From positions 248,001 to 312,000 of the forward strand of contig NZ_JABWRP020000001.1 of assembly GCF_014269035.2 (NCBI RefSeq): a stretch of 64,000 bases of DNA. The letters are read 5' to 3'. Under the pieces are notes generated by a model. It searched no databases and was not told where the DNA came from. It was given only the letters and a program-made list of their open reading frames with translations. Numbering within the stretch: position 1 is the first letter of the stretch; each line of letters opens with the position of its first letter. Of the stretch, positions 46,547 through 55,046 are shown piece after piece. The DNA comes from Pseudomonas vlassakiae (GTDB lineage Bacteria; Pseudomonadota; Gammaproteobacteria; Pseudomonadales; Pseudomonadaceae). The position numbers were made by a program, and so were the translations under genes.

Positions 46547-49108
46547 ATGTTTGCCGAATCTCTTGCAAGTCTCTTGCAATGGTTGCGTGTGCGCAGTCGG
46601 TTGTTCGGCTGGGATGCCATTGTTGCGCTCGATCGCTTCAAGATCAATCGCCTGTTGAAACGCGAATATATACGCCGGTTCAATACCGGTAGTTATCTGC
46701 CACCGGTCAGCGGCGAAGTGTCGGGGAGCAACGAGGCGAGGATTGTCATTCATGATTTCAGGCTCGCTCACCCGCGCCTGTCATTCGAAAATGCCGACCT
46801 CAACGATTCCAAGGCACGCCTGCGCATGGCGGTGGTCGGCGGCAATCAACTGGCCCTGCGCAAGAACGTCAGTGACTGGTATGTCCAGCGGCTGGACTGG
46901 ATTGGCCCCCTGGCGGGGCCAGAGCTGCACCTGGACGTGCACCTGGACGATGCGCCGGGCCAGGTGGCCGGTGACGGGCGCATCCTGCTGGACCTGAGCA
47001 AAAGTGACAACTTTTCGCTGACGTTCTCCAATGATGCCCAGGAGCGTGAACTGGGCGGCAACTTTTTCAAGGAGCTGTTCAACCGGCTGCCGGACGCCCA
47101 GCGCGTCTGGTCATTGGGCGAAATCGACCCGGGCTCGCGCCCCCTGCTCAGGCCCAGGTCCTTCCGCTTGCGGACCCAGGCCAAGCCCCCCTCCAAGCTG
47201 GCCCCGGCCTCTGCCGAAGCGCAAGAGGCCGAGGGTGCGGTACTGGCGTTCATCAATATGAAGTCCGGCCACGATGGCAGCCTGCCGGATGCCAGTTCCG
47301 ACTTCCGCTATCTGATTCCTGATGATGCCGGTCAGGAAACATCGGCGACGGTACTGTTCAATGCGCGGCGCCTGATCATTCAACAGCTGATAGAGCGATT
47401 CTCTGGGTTTATCAAGGACGCAAGTTTTGTCATTGAATATGACCAGCAAGGTGGCGTGATGGGCGCCTATTGTGATGTTGGGCGTATCGAGTTACCAGCG
47501 ATGGGGGGGTGGAACAGCAGCGATTTCGAATACAGAGGCCGTCATTTCCATATCGACATGCTGACCGTCGTCGAAGCCACCGTCATTCAAGCGGGTAATA
47601 AACAGCTGCGCATCGATTTTTCGGGTGATACCGGTGTCAGAGTGTCCTGGGTGGCCACCAGCGACATGGAGATCCGCCTGGTTCTGTTGAGTTTCGATAC
47701 CAAGCAGTACCGTCAGGAAGATCTCGACAGGCTATTCCCCGCACATCGCAGTGTGACGGTTCAGTGTTTCATCGATTATGAACTGGTCGATCGTGAAGGC
47801 GGGGTACTTGAAATGACCCGCCTGGAAATTGATGGGCTGGAACACGAGATCAAACCACCCGTGCTTGCCGAAGCGCAGCTGGAACACGCCCGCGCGCTGT
47901 ACGAAAGCGGCGACCGGCTGCCTGCACCCATTCCCACTAACGAGGATGGCCTGAACCCTATCGAGGCGATGTTCGTTCTGCTGTACATGGTGGGCCAGAT
48001 GATCGTGTTGCCGGCTCAGCAGGCCATGCGAACCGCAGCGGTGGAGCCGTTGCGCGAGCGTCTGGGACGTGACTTGCCAGTCGCAGAGGTGCTTGAGCCG
48101 CTGGTCAAGGAAACCCTGCGCCTGAGTTTCGGCAATCTGGTCGTCAGCGATCAGGTGCGCGGGCCCAAGGACGTGGTCATGTTCGGCAAGGTCAACCCGG
48201 ATGGTGGCAGTTTCGAAGTCACTGCGCTCGAGCCGGTGCTCGAGCCTGGGGGCACGCTGCAGTTCAAGGTCGAACCCCCTCGCAAGGTGTACTGGAAAGT
48301 CGAAGCGTTGACGGCCGACGCGGACGACCCAGGCGAGATCGACACGTTGACCGGTTGGTACACCGCCCCGGGGGTCAGTCATATTACGGCCGGTTTCACC
48401 CAGGCCCGCGTTACCGCGCTCGATCCTGACTCCGGGTTCACCGCTGCCGCCCTGGTGACCGTGGTCGATCACGCCATCGCCCTCAGCCCCATGCTGGAGG
48501 TCGTCGAGCCAGGCGGAGAAGTGGCGCTGATGGCCGGCACCCGGGAGACCGCCGATATCCAGTGGTCATTCGTCAATGCGGCGCCACACGGGGCTTTGCG
48601 CGAGCCTGGCGGTACGGGCCGGCTCAATACCTACTTGGCCGGTGCGGACTCGCGCACCGAGGCGTACAAGCTCGACCTGGTGAAAGTGCGCAACAACGCC
48701 AGTGGCGATGAGCGCGTTACCTGCCTGGTGACGCGGATGAGGAAAAAGAAACCGATGCCGGTCACCCCCGAGGAGTGGGGCAGCAGTGCCCAGCAGGACT
48801 GGGTGCGCCTGGCACTCTGGGTCGGCAGCGAAGTGCAGACGGACGTCCAGTGGACGGTCTTGTACGGGCCTGGGGAGATCAAGGGTGACCGTTACGAGGT
48901 CGGCCGCAACCGACGTGACCGTTTCGTGGTCATCGGCGGCCACGTTGAAAGCCCGGATTGGGGCGCGCTGGAGGGCTTCATCATCCTGCCGTTGCCGCTT
49001 GATGGCGCGGTCGAAGCCTATGAGGCGCAGTCCTCGCAGGGCAGGCGCCTGCGCCTGGCCAGGCGTACCGCAACCGGGGCCAGTTCGGCCGCCGCTTCCC
49101 AACCGTGA
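46547..49108 (+). CDS. P47/TULIP-like protein 1 (853 aa)
   Basis: Residues 21-37 read GWDAIVALDRFKINRLL, resembling the N-terminal GWD-x-V...x-x-N-K/R-x-L motif of clostridial P47 and OrfX proteins (recognised from memory). A second segment LAHPRLSFENADLNDSKARL (74-93), and further AVLAFINM (231-238) with SATVLFNARRLI (266-277), match the order of P47 segments in which an inner strand is followed by D-x-x-x-L-L/P and a SKK/NARRL helix. So the first half (to about 545) is probably a TULIP-type tubular lipid-binding fold. From about 550 (VVMFGKVNPDGGSFEV) Ig-like domains follow, with WKVEALTADADDPGEIDTLT and WYTAPG. No signal peptide. It shares the N-terminal motifs with the two genes that follow. 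Confidence 0.6.
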   Translation: MFAESLASLLQWLRVRSRLFGWDAIVALDRFKINRLLKREYIRRFNTGSYLPPVSGEVSGSNEARIVIHDFRLAHPRLSFENADLNDSKARLRMAVVGGNQLALRKNVSDWYVQRLDWIGPLAGPELHLDVHLDDAPGQVAGDGRILLDLSKSDNFSLTFSNDAQERELGGNFFKELFNRLPDAQRVWSLGEIDPGSRPLLRPRSFRLRTQAKPPSKLAPASAEAQEAEGAVLAFINMKSGHDGSLPDASSDFRYLIPDDAGQETSATVLFNARRLIIQQLIERFSGFIKDASFVIEYDQQGGVMGAYCDVGRIELPAMGGWNSSDFEYRGRHFHIDMLTVVEATVIQAGNKQLRIDFSGDTGVRVSWVATSDMEIRLVLLSFDTKQYRQEDLDRLFPAHRSVTVQCFIDYELVDREGGVLEMTRLEIDGLEHEIKPPVLAEAQLEHARALYESGDRLPAPIPTNEDGLNPIEAMFVLLYMVGQMIVLPAQQAMRTAAVEPLRERLGRDLPVAEVLEPLVKETLRLSFGNLVVSDQVRGPKDVVMFGKVNPDGGSFEVTALEPVLEPGGTLQFKVEPPRKVYWKVEALTADADDPGEIDTLTGWYTAPGVSHITAGFTQARVTALDPDSGFTAAALVTVVDHAIALSPMLEVVEPGGEVALMAGTRETADIQWSFVNAAPHGALREPGGTGRLNTYLAGADSRTEAYKLDLVKVRNNASGDERVTCLVTRMRKKKPMPVTPEEWGSSAQQDWVRLALWVGSEVQTDVQWTVLYGPGEIKGDRYEVGRNRRDRFVVIGGHVESPDWGALEGFIILPLPLDGAVEAYEAQSSQGRRLRLARRTATGASSAAASQP

Positions 49109-49128
49109 GAGCACCCGAGGAAATCATC

Positions 49129-51462
49129 ATGTCAGGCAATTCCTTGTTGGCCATTCTGGACTGGATGAAACGCAATCCGCACCTGTCGGAGTGGGATTTC
49201 ATTTTTGCCGTGCCACCCGTCGCGGTCGATTCCCTGGTGCAACGGCACCATAGGCTGCAGATGAGCAAAGGCAGCGACATCGCCTGGAAGCGCATCGAGA
49301 TCAAGGTTTCTGCCAGTCGGCAGACCCATGTCCTGAGCCACTACCGGCTTGGCCCGCCCAGCCTTGACTGGGGCCATGCCTCCTACGACAACCCACGGGT
49401 AGGGTTCAGCCTGCAGGCTGACGGTGGCACCCATGTTCTGCAGGACAACTTCCTCGATGTGCTGGCCGTTTCTGCGCATGATGCGCTTGACAGCCTGCAG
49501 TTGCGTGGCCTTACCCGTTTCACCACCGACGACCTGCGCCTGGGCCTCGACCTGAAGCAACCAGAAGCGCAAAGCCTGGAATTCGATCTGGGCGACAGCC
49601 AGCAGGAGCGCTGGGAAGGCGGCGCCTTCATGGCCGACTACCTGGCCCATCAACTGGAAGACGACCAAGGCCTCTACGCGTTGGCGGATGTGTCGGCGAA
49701 GTCCGAAAACCCGTTCCTCAATGCCCGGGCCGTAGGTGCCCGCGTCATGACTCAGGCGTCCGACCCGCGTGCGGCGCTGGTACTGTTTGGCTCGCTGGAG
49801 CGGGGGCCTGCAGGTGTCTATCCGCCCGCCGGTTCGGATTTCCCCTTCCTGCTGCCCAAGGAAATGGCCGAACGTGCGCCGGCGACGCTGCTGCTTTCCA
49901 GGCGCTTGTTGCACCGTGCGGCTTATGCCCATGCGATGGAGGCGATGCTCGACGGGCCAACGTTCGACTACCGCAATACGCCCGAAGGCGCTCTGCAATC
50001 CCTGCAGGCCAAGGCGGGCACGCTACAGGTCTTCGAACTGGCACACACGGCCAGCCATTATCTGTTCAAGTCCTCCAGGTTCAGCCTGCAGGCCGGTGCC
50101 GGGGCGCTGCCGCTGACGGCCGAGTTCGACGAAGACGAAGTCCAGCTGCGCTGGCAATCGCAAGGGGCTATCGCCTTCGAGTACCAGCAGCGCAAAAAAC
50201 ACGAGGACGAAGCGCCGAAGCCTTGGCTGCCGCTGTCGTGCACGTTCGAATTTCACCTGCACCATCGTTTCTACCTGTTCCGCCCCTCCCTCGAGGAGAC
50301 CGACGGCGGGCTGATCATGGGGGAGGTGGCCTGGCCATGGGCGGAACAGGCGGAAGTCACCGTGCTCGATGGGCTGCCGGCAGACCTTGACGAAACCCAG
50401 CTCGAAGAAATCGACCGGTTTGTCGGGCTGGTGCTCAAGCAAGCCTTGCTCGAAGGGCTGGCCCGCAAGCTCTCGGCCCGCGTGCCGGAAACCCTGTTGA
50501 AAAACTTCACCCTGGCGCAAGACAGTGCATTTACCCCGCACGATGCCGAATATCCCCATGGGCTTGCCTTGTTCGGCAAGCTCGACAGCAATGCGGCGGG
50601 CATTCAGATCCGCGACCAGGATGTACGCCTGGCGCCTGGGCAGGCACATACCTTCACGGTCGACTCCGGGCTCGCCTCGGTGACCTGGAGCCTTGAAGCC
50701 CTCGACGGCAACATGGGGGATATCGGCGACATCGATCCCGACACCGGCTTTTATCAGGCCCCGCCAGCCCATGTGCTGGGGTATCGCCAGGCGCGCGGGC
50801 TGGTCATCGCAACCGACCGGCAAACCCGCGCGCGCAGCACGACGCTGCTGACGGCATTGGCCCAGAGTATCAATGCCAACCCCAGGGTGCGTATCTGTTC
50901 CTACGGGGATCAGCTGACCTTCACCGCCGGCGCGTTGGGCGGCGACCCGCAATGGCGGGTCGTCGAGCAGCCAGGCTGTGGACGAGTGGAGCCCAGCGCC
51001 GACGGCACGCGCTGCACCTATACCGCAGCTGGGCAGCAGGATGAGGGCACCTACCTGCTGGACATGATCGAGGTGAGCAACAGCGCGACCGGGGAGGTCA
51101 CCGTCGTGCAGGTGCTGGTCATGCAAGAGGAGCCCGCCCTGCACCTGGAGGCCGATCCGCCGAAACCCGACGGTAGCGTGCAGTTCAGGGCCTATTTCAA
51201 TGGCATCGAGAAGACCGCGCAGGTGCAGTGGCCACTGCATCTGGGCGACGGTTTCCTTGATGAGGATGAGGGAGTGTACTGGCCTGCCTGGGAAGGCCCG
51301 ACACCCTTTGTACTGGTAACCGCCTTGTTGCCCGACACGCCCTTCGGTGACCTCGAAGGCCACCTGTTGTTGCCGCTGGAGCCTCAACGCAAGGGGCATC
51401 CTGCCCGGCAGCCGGCTGCCGATCAAACGTTGTTCGAACCTGATGCATCATCAAGAGGATGA
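49129..51462 (+). CDS. P47/TULIP-like protein 2 (777 aa)
   Basis: ATG 49129 (MSGNSLLAILDWMKRNPHLS) has a GAGGA ribosome site; the longer opening at 49105 overlaps the previous stop. It keeps the same motifs at the same positions as protein 1: EWDFIFAVPPVAVDSLV (21-37), PPSLDWGHASYDNPRVGF (76-93) and FPFLLPKEMAERAPATLLLS (about 245-265). The C-terminal half (about 490 on) has Ig-like modules with SVTWSLEALDGNMGDIGDID and TGFYQAPPAH. So it is a paralogue from tandem duplication. It is 20 bp after gene 1. Confidence 0.6.
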   Translation: MSGNSLLAILDWMKRNPHLSEWDFIFAVPPVAVDSLVQRHHRLQMSKGSDIAWKRIEIKVSASRQTHVLSHYRLGPPSLDWGHASYDNPRVGFSLQADGGTHVLQDNFLDVLAVSAHDALDSLQLRGLTRFTTDDLRLGLDLKQPEAQSLEFDLGDSQQERWEGGAFMADYLAHQLEDDQGLYALADVSAKSENPFLNARAVGARVMTQASDPRAALVLFGSLERGPAGVYPPAGSDFPFLLPKEMAERAPATLLLSRRLLHRAAYAHAMEAMLDGPTFDYRNTPEGALQSLQAKAGTLQVFELAHTASHYLFKSSRFSLQAGAGALPLTAEFDEDEVQLRWQSQGAIAFEYQQRKKHEDEAPKPWLPLSCTFEFHLHHRFYLFRPSLEETDGGLIMGEVAWPWAEQAEVTVLDGLPADLDETQLEEIDRFVGLVLKQALLEGLARKLSARVPETLLKNFTLAQDSAFTPHDAEYPHGLALFGKLDSNAAGIQIRDQDVRLAPGQAHTFTVDSGLASVTWSLEALDGNMGDIGDIDPDTGFYQAPPAHVLGYRQARGLVIATDRQTRARSTTLLTALAQSINANPRVRICSYGDQLTFTAGALGGDPQWRVVEQPGCGRVEPSADGTRCTYTAAGQQDEGTYLLDMIEVSNSATGEVTVVQVLVMQEEPALHLEADPPKPDGSVQFRAYFNGIEKTAQVQWPLHLGDGFLDEDEGVYWPAWEGPTPFVLVTALLPDTPFGDLEGHLLLPLEPQRKGHPARQPAADQTLFEPDASSRG

Positions 51463-51466
51463 AGCC

Positions 51467-54400
51467 ATGTCCAATTCCTTGGAGCAAGTACTGGCGCGTA
51501 TGCGGGAAAGTTCGGTGACCCTGGGTTGGGGCGCCGTGGCGGTCTACAGCCGCGGGCGGCTCAACCGATTGCTGTATCAGCAGCACCTCGAGCGCCTGGG
51601 CGGCCCGAGTGACTTGCCACTGTTGTCGGTCGACCTCGTCACCAGGCCCCGGCGTGCCGCGGCGCAAGCAACCGGCCACGCCGATGGGCTTGCCGCCTTG
51701 AGCGCTGTCAGCGCCCGGCGTATCGGCAGTTCGCGGGTGCATGTGGCACTGGATATCGATGCCGTCAGCGCACCCCAGGCCGAATGGTTGCCTGGCCCGT
51801 CGAGTGCCGTGAGCTTGTCCGGTATCGAATTCGGCCCGCCGCTGCTGTCATTCAGCACGGCCTCGGTGGAAAACTCGCGGGTACGCCTGACGATGAACAT
51901 CGTTGCCGGGCGTTGCGCCAGCACCAACAAGGATGGCGGCAAGTTGTTCTCGGGTTTCTCGTTCAGCGAAGCCATGGACTACCAGGTGGAGATCGATGTC
52001 GACCTTGCGCTGGCCGAAGGTACGGTCGACCGGCGTGGCCGGGTGCTGCTGGATATCGCCAAGGGCAGCCGGGTGCGCTGCAACCTGTTCGCCCAGGATC
52101 CGCAGCTCAACCAGCAACTCAACGCCCGGCTGGCCGAGTGGTTTGCCAGATTGCCGGCGCGCAGCAGTGAATTCGAGCTTGGCAGCATCGACCTGCGCGG
52201 TTATCGGACACTCACTCCCAACCGCTTCATCCTGCGGACGCAGGCGGCGCCCGGTGCGAGGCTCAGGGCTGCGGCGAACTACGGTGACGGCGCGGTGCTG
52301 GTGTTCATCGGTGTTTTAGGCGATGACCAAAAGGGGCGGCTACCCACCCGCGATTTCCCTTACCTGCTGCCGGACGGCGACTACTCCGCAACGCTGGTGG
52401 TCGCCGAGCATTTGCAGGATCAGGCCAGCGAAGTGGACCTGATACTGCTCAACAGCTTGCTGTTCCCTGCCTCGTATGAGTTTGTCGAGCGCGAACGCCA
52501 CACCCCGAGGGATCTTGCGGTGTTTGGCAATATCAACCCGTTGCGCACCACCATGAGCGTGCAGCCGGCAGGGACGCTCCTGCATGCCGGTGAGCAAATG
52601 CAATTCAAGCTTTTCAACGGCGAAGGCCGGCAAGTGAATGCCAGCCAGTGGCGCGTCACCGGGTTGACCAATCACACGCTTGCCACGCAAGGCAGCATCA
52701 GCCTGGAAGGCCTGTACAGCGCGCCAGACATCAATGCCATCGGTCACGAAAGCCTGACGGTGGTGGTCACGGCTGAATATAAGGAGGGTGACATCACCTA
52801 TGTCGCCTCCGAGCGGGTGCAGGTAGCCTTCGAACGGCTGGAACTCATGCCAAGGGTGGTCAGTTTCGCCCAGAACCAGCAGGAGATGAGCCTGGGGGCC
52901 TGGCAGTCGGGGGGCGGTGGGAGCATCGACTGGTCCTTCGTCGGCCCGGCGCTGGGTGAACTGGGTGTGTCGGGAGCTGGCGGGCGCAACGCGGTGTTCA
53001 AGCCATACGCCGACACGCTATTGCGACCGTTGGCGGTCCAGCAGTTGCGGGCCGAGGGCAGCGAGACGGGCATGGCCTCGCTGGTGATGGTCAACGCCCA
53101 GCAGTTGCTCGGTATCGAGCCGCGCTTCGTGCCCCGCCTGCAGCGCCAGCAGACCACCATACTGGCGGATACGTCTGGCATGTTGTCAACGCTGCACAAG
53201 CGCTGGCGGGTGCTGGCCGGCACCGGTCGGGTCGATGGCGAGGGCCGCTTTACCGCGACGGACGAAACCGATACCCGCAGCAGCGTCGTGGTCTGCGAGG
53301 TGGTCGAGAAAGGGGTGCGCTATGCCACCGACTACAGCGTGGTACAGCAGTCTCAGCTCAACGAGGAGCCCACCTGGAAATCATTGAAAACTCACGATAT
53401 CAAGGTGCCCGGTGGGGCGGATCTAGGTACCCGGGGTTCACTGTTCGGCAACGGCTTCCAGCCGTTGATGGTGGAGGTGACCGTTGAAACGGCGCTTGTA
53501 GACGGCAAGCATTACCCCCTGAGCCTGAAGGAAGAGGCTGATATCGGCATTTACCAGCGTGCAGCGACCCAGAGGCTGCCGGATCTCGGGACCGCTCAAG
53601 GTATCGAACTGAATGAGCTGACGCCTTGGGCAACGCGCAAAGAGCCCAACATCTTCGAGCAAGCCACCACGCCAGGGGCAGTGGAAATGACGCGCAATGA
53701 TAAACAAACCGTCAAGCGCTTCTATTTGCATGCGAAGTCGGACAGCCTCGATATACAGGACTTCCACTCTAGATTTACGTCTGATAAGGGTTTCCAGTAC
53801 GCATCAAACGACACCAATGATCAGCATTCGTCTATCACTGTAACCGCGATTCCGACGCCGCATTTCAATGACACGGATTATGTATTCGAAGGTTTTCGTA
53901 TGGATGGCGGGGGGACCGGTTTCGAATTGCCGGAGAACCCGAATGATGACGAATTCTATCTGCATCCGAATACGGTGGACTACTGGAGGCTCAAGTATGG
54001 TGGAGGGAATTTCCTGACCTGCCAGTTTCTTTCCTCCAAGCATGACGCCAGCATCAATACCACCTCCATGACTTGGGAAAATCGACACAGTGCAGTCGAG
54101 GAAATGAGCTTCACCGGATGGATCTTTTATGATGCAGTGAAAGGTGCGGAACCGACGGAGGTGCAATTCGACAACGATGATCTGGACAAGACCGTGCTGG
54201 CAGACAAGTTGAAGAAGTACTTGAAACTGGACGTGGATACCCGTGTGTTCCATAAAGGGGCGCTGGTGATCGTCAATCGGCGTGTCGATGATATTGGGTA
54301 TATCAGTGAAGACAAGCTGGTGGCGCCTGGCAAGAGCATCGTTGGTGGTGGCGAGAAGTTCCTCAGGCCCCTTGCCGTGCGTTTGCGAGACCGTTACGGC

Positions 54401-54538
54401 CACCTGCATGAACGACTGGTCTATCACCTGCCCGAATCAATCGTTGGGCATCGCAATCACTTGTATCACTCGGCGTTCGACAGTGCCCCTGCACGGCGCC
54501 TGGAACGTATCACTGCCCGCGAGCTGGGAGACAAATAA
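51467..54538 (+). CDS. P47/TULIP-like protein 3 with long C-terminal extension (1023 aa)
   Basis: ATG 51467 lies 4 bp after the previous stop. Conserved motifs: GWGAVAVYSRGRLNRLL (20-36), GPPLLSFSTASVENSRVRLT (123-142), FPYLLPDGDYSATLVVAEHL (about 305-325). Ig-like modules start at about 360 (LAVFGNINPLRTTMSVQPAG), with GLYSAPDINAIG. The last 340 residues (from about 680) have no match in the other two: beta-rich, with many aromatic and acidic residues (for example GFRMDGGGTGFELPENPND and ENRHSAVEEMSFTGWIFYDA). This extra part may be an effector or binding module. It is followed by the small secreted protein gene with a 1-bp gap. Confidence 0.6.
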   Translation: MSNSLEQVLARMRESSVTLGWGAVAVYSRGRLNRLLYQQHLERLGGPSDLPLLSVDLVTRPRRAAAQATGHADGLAALSAVSARRIGSSRVHVALDIDAVSAPQAEWLPGPSSAVSLSGIEFGPPLLSFSTASVENSRVRLTMNIVAGRCASTNKDGGKLFSGFSFSEAMDYQVEIDVDLALAEGTVDRRGRVLLDIAKGSRVRCNLFAQDPQLNQQLNARLAEWFARLPARSSEFELGSIDLRGYRTLTPNRFILRTQAAPGARLRAAANYGDGAVLVFIGVLGDDQKGRLPTRDFPYLLPDGDYSATLVVAEHLQDQASEVDLILLNSLLFPASYEFVERERHTPRDLAVFGNINPLRTTMSVQPAGTLLHAGEQMQFKLFNGEGRQVNASQWRVTGLTNHTLATQGSISLEGLYSAPDINAIGHESLTVVVTAEYKEGDITYVASERVQVAFERLELMPRVVSFAQNQQEMSLGAWQSGGGGSIDWSFVGPALGELGVSGAGGRNAVFKPYADTLLRPLAVQQLRAEGSETGMASLVMVNAQQLLGIEPRFVPRLQRQQTTILADTSGMLSTLHKRWRVLAGTGRVDGEGRFTATDETDTRSSVVVCEVVEKGVRYATDYSVVQQSQLNEEPTWKSLKTHDIKVPGGADLGTRGSLFGNGFQPLMVEVTVETALVDGKHYPLSLKEEADIGIYQRAATQRLPDLGTAQGIELNELTPWATRKEPNIFEQATTPGAVEMTRNDKQTVKRFYLHAKSDSLDIQDFHSRFTSDKGFQYASNDTNDQHSSITVTAIPTPHFNDTDYVFEGFRMDGGGTGFELPENPNDDEFYLHPNTVDYWRLKYGGGNFLTCQFLSSKHDASINTTSMTWENRHSAVEEMSFTGWIFYDAVKGAEPTEVQFDNDDLDKTVLADKLKKYLKLDVDTRVFHKGALVIVNRRVDDIGYISEDKLVAPGKSIVGGGEKFLRPLAVRLRDRYGHLHERLVYHLPESIVGHRNHLYHSAFDSAPARRLERITARELGDK

Positions 54539-54539
54539 G

Positions 54540-55016
54540 ATGGTTTCATTCAAGCGTGTTTCAATGGCTACTCTCGTTTTGCTCCTGGCAGGGGCGGGTG
54601 TGCAAACAGTGGCTGCCGAGAGGTCCGACTCCAATACGGTCAAAATCAGCTTTGCCAATAATAATGACGGTAATCCGGGCAAAGATTGTACCAAGGAACT
54701 GCTGTGGGGAACCAAGGGTCAGTTTAAGCTGGGCGACATGGAGTGCGGTAACGATAATGCCTACTACTTCAAGGTTGAAAATATGCCGGCGGGTGCTGTT
54801 TTGATGCTCGCGGACTCGCCTTCTTGTGATGACGATGGGAATTTTTATTTCAAACTCAGGAGCGCGAAGCATCCCTTTCAAATGGAATGGATGAAGATCC
54901 AAGATCTCCGAACCTACGCCGTCGGAGATCAGGTCAAACCGGGCCTGAAGCTCCTGGTCAAAAAGGGTACTGGGCAAATTCACGGAAAACTCTCCTGTTT
55001 TCGCTATGAGTATTGA
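54540..55016 (+). CDS. Small secreted protein (158 aa)
   Basis: It starts 1 bp after the previous stop. A signal peptide is clear: MVSFKRVSMATLVLLLAGAG then VQTVAA before ERSDSN. The mature part (about 132 aa) has four cysteines (GKDCTKEL, DMECGND, SPSCDDDG, KLSCFRYEY), giving two possible disulfides, and looks beta-rich. No family is recognised. The base composition is lower in GC than the neighbours. As the only exported soluble product in this operon it might act outside the cell or protect the periplasm (immunity-like); both are guesses. Confidence 0.75.
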   Translation: MVSFKRVSMATLVLLLAGAGVQTVAAERSDSNTVKISFANNNDGNPGKDCTKELLWGTKGQFKLGDMECGNDNAYYFKVENMPAGAVLMLADSPSCDDDGNFYFKLRSAKHPFQMEWMKIQDLRTYAVGDQVKPGLKLLVKKGTGQIHGKLSCFRYEY

Positions 55017-55046
55017 TGGCGAGTGTTGAACTTGCGGAGGCGCAAC

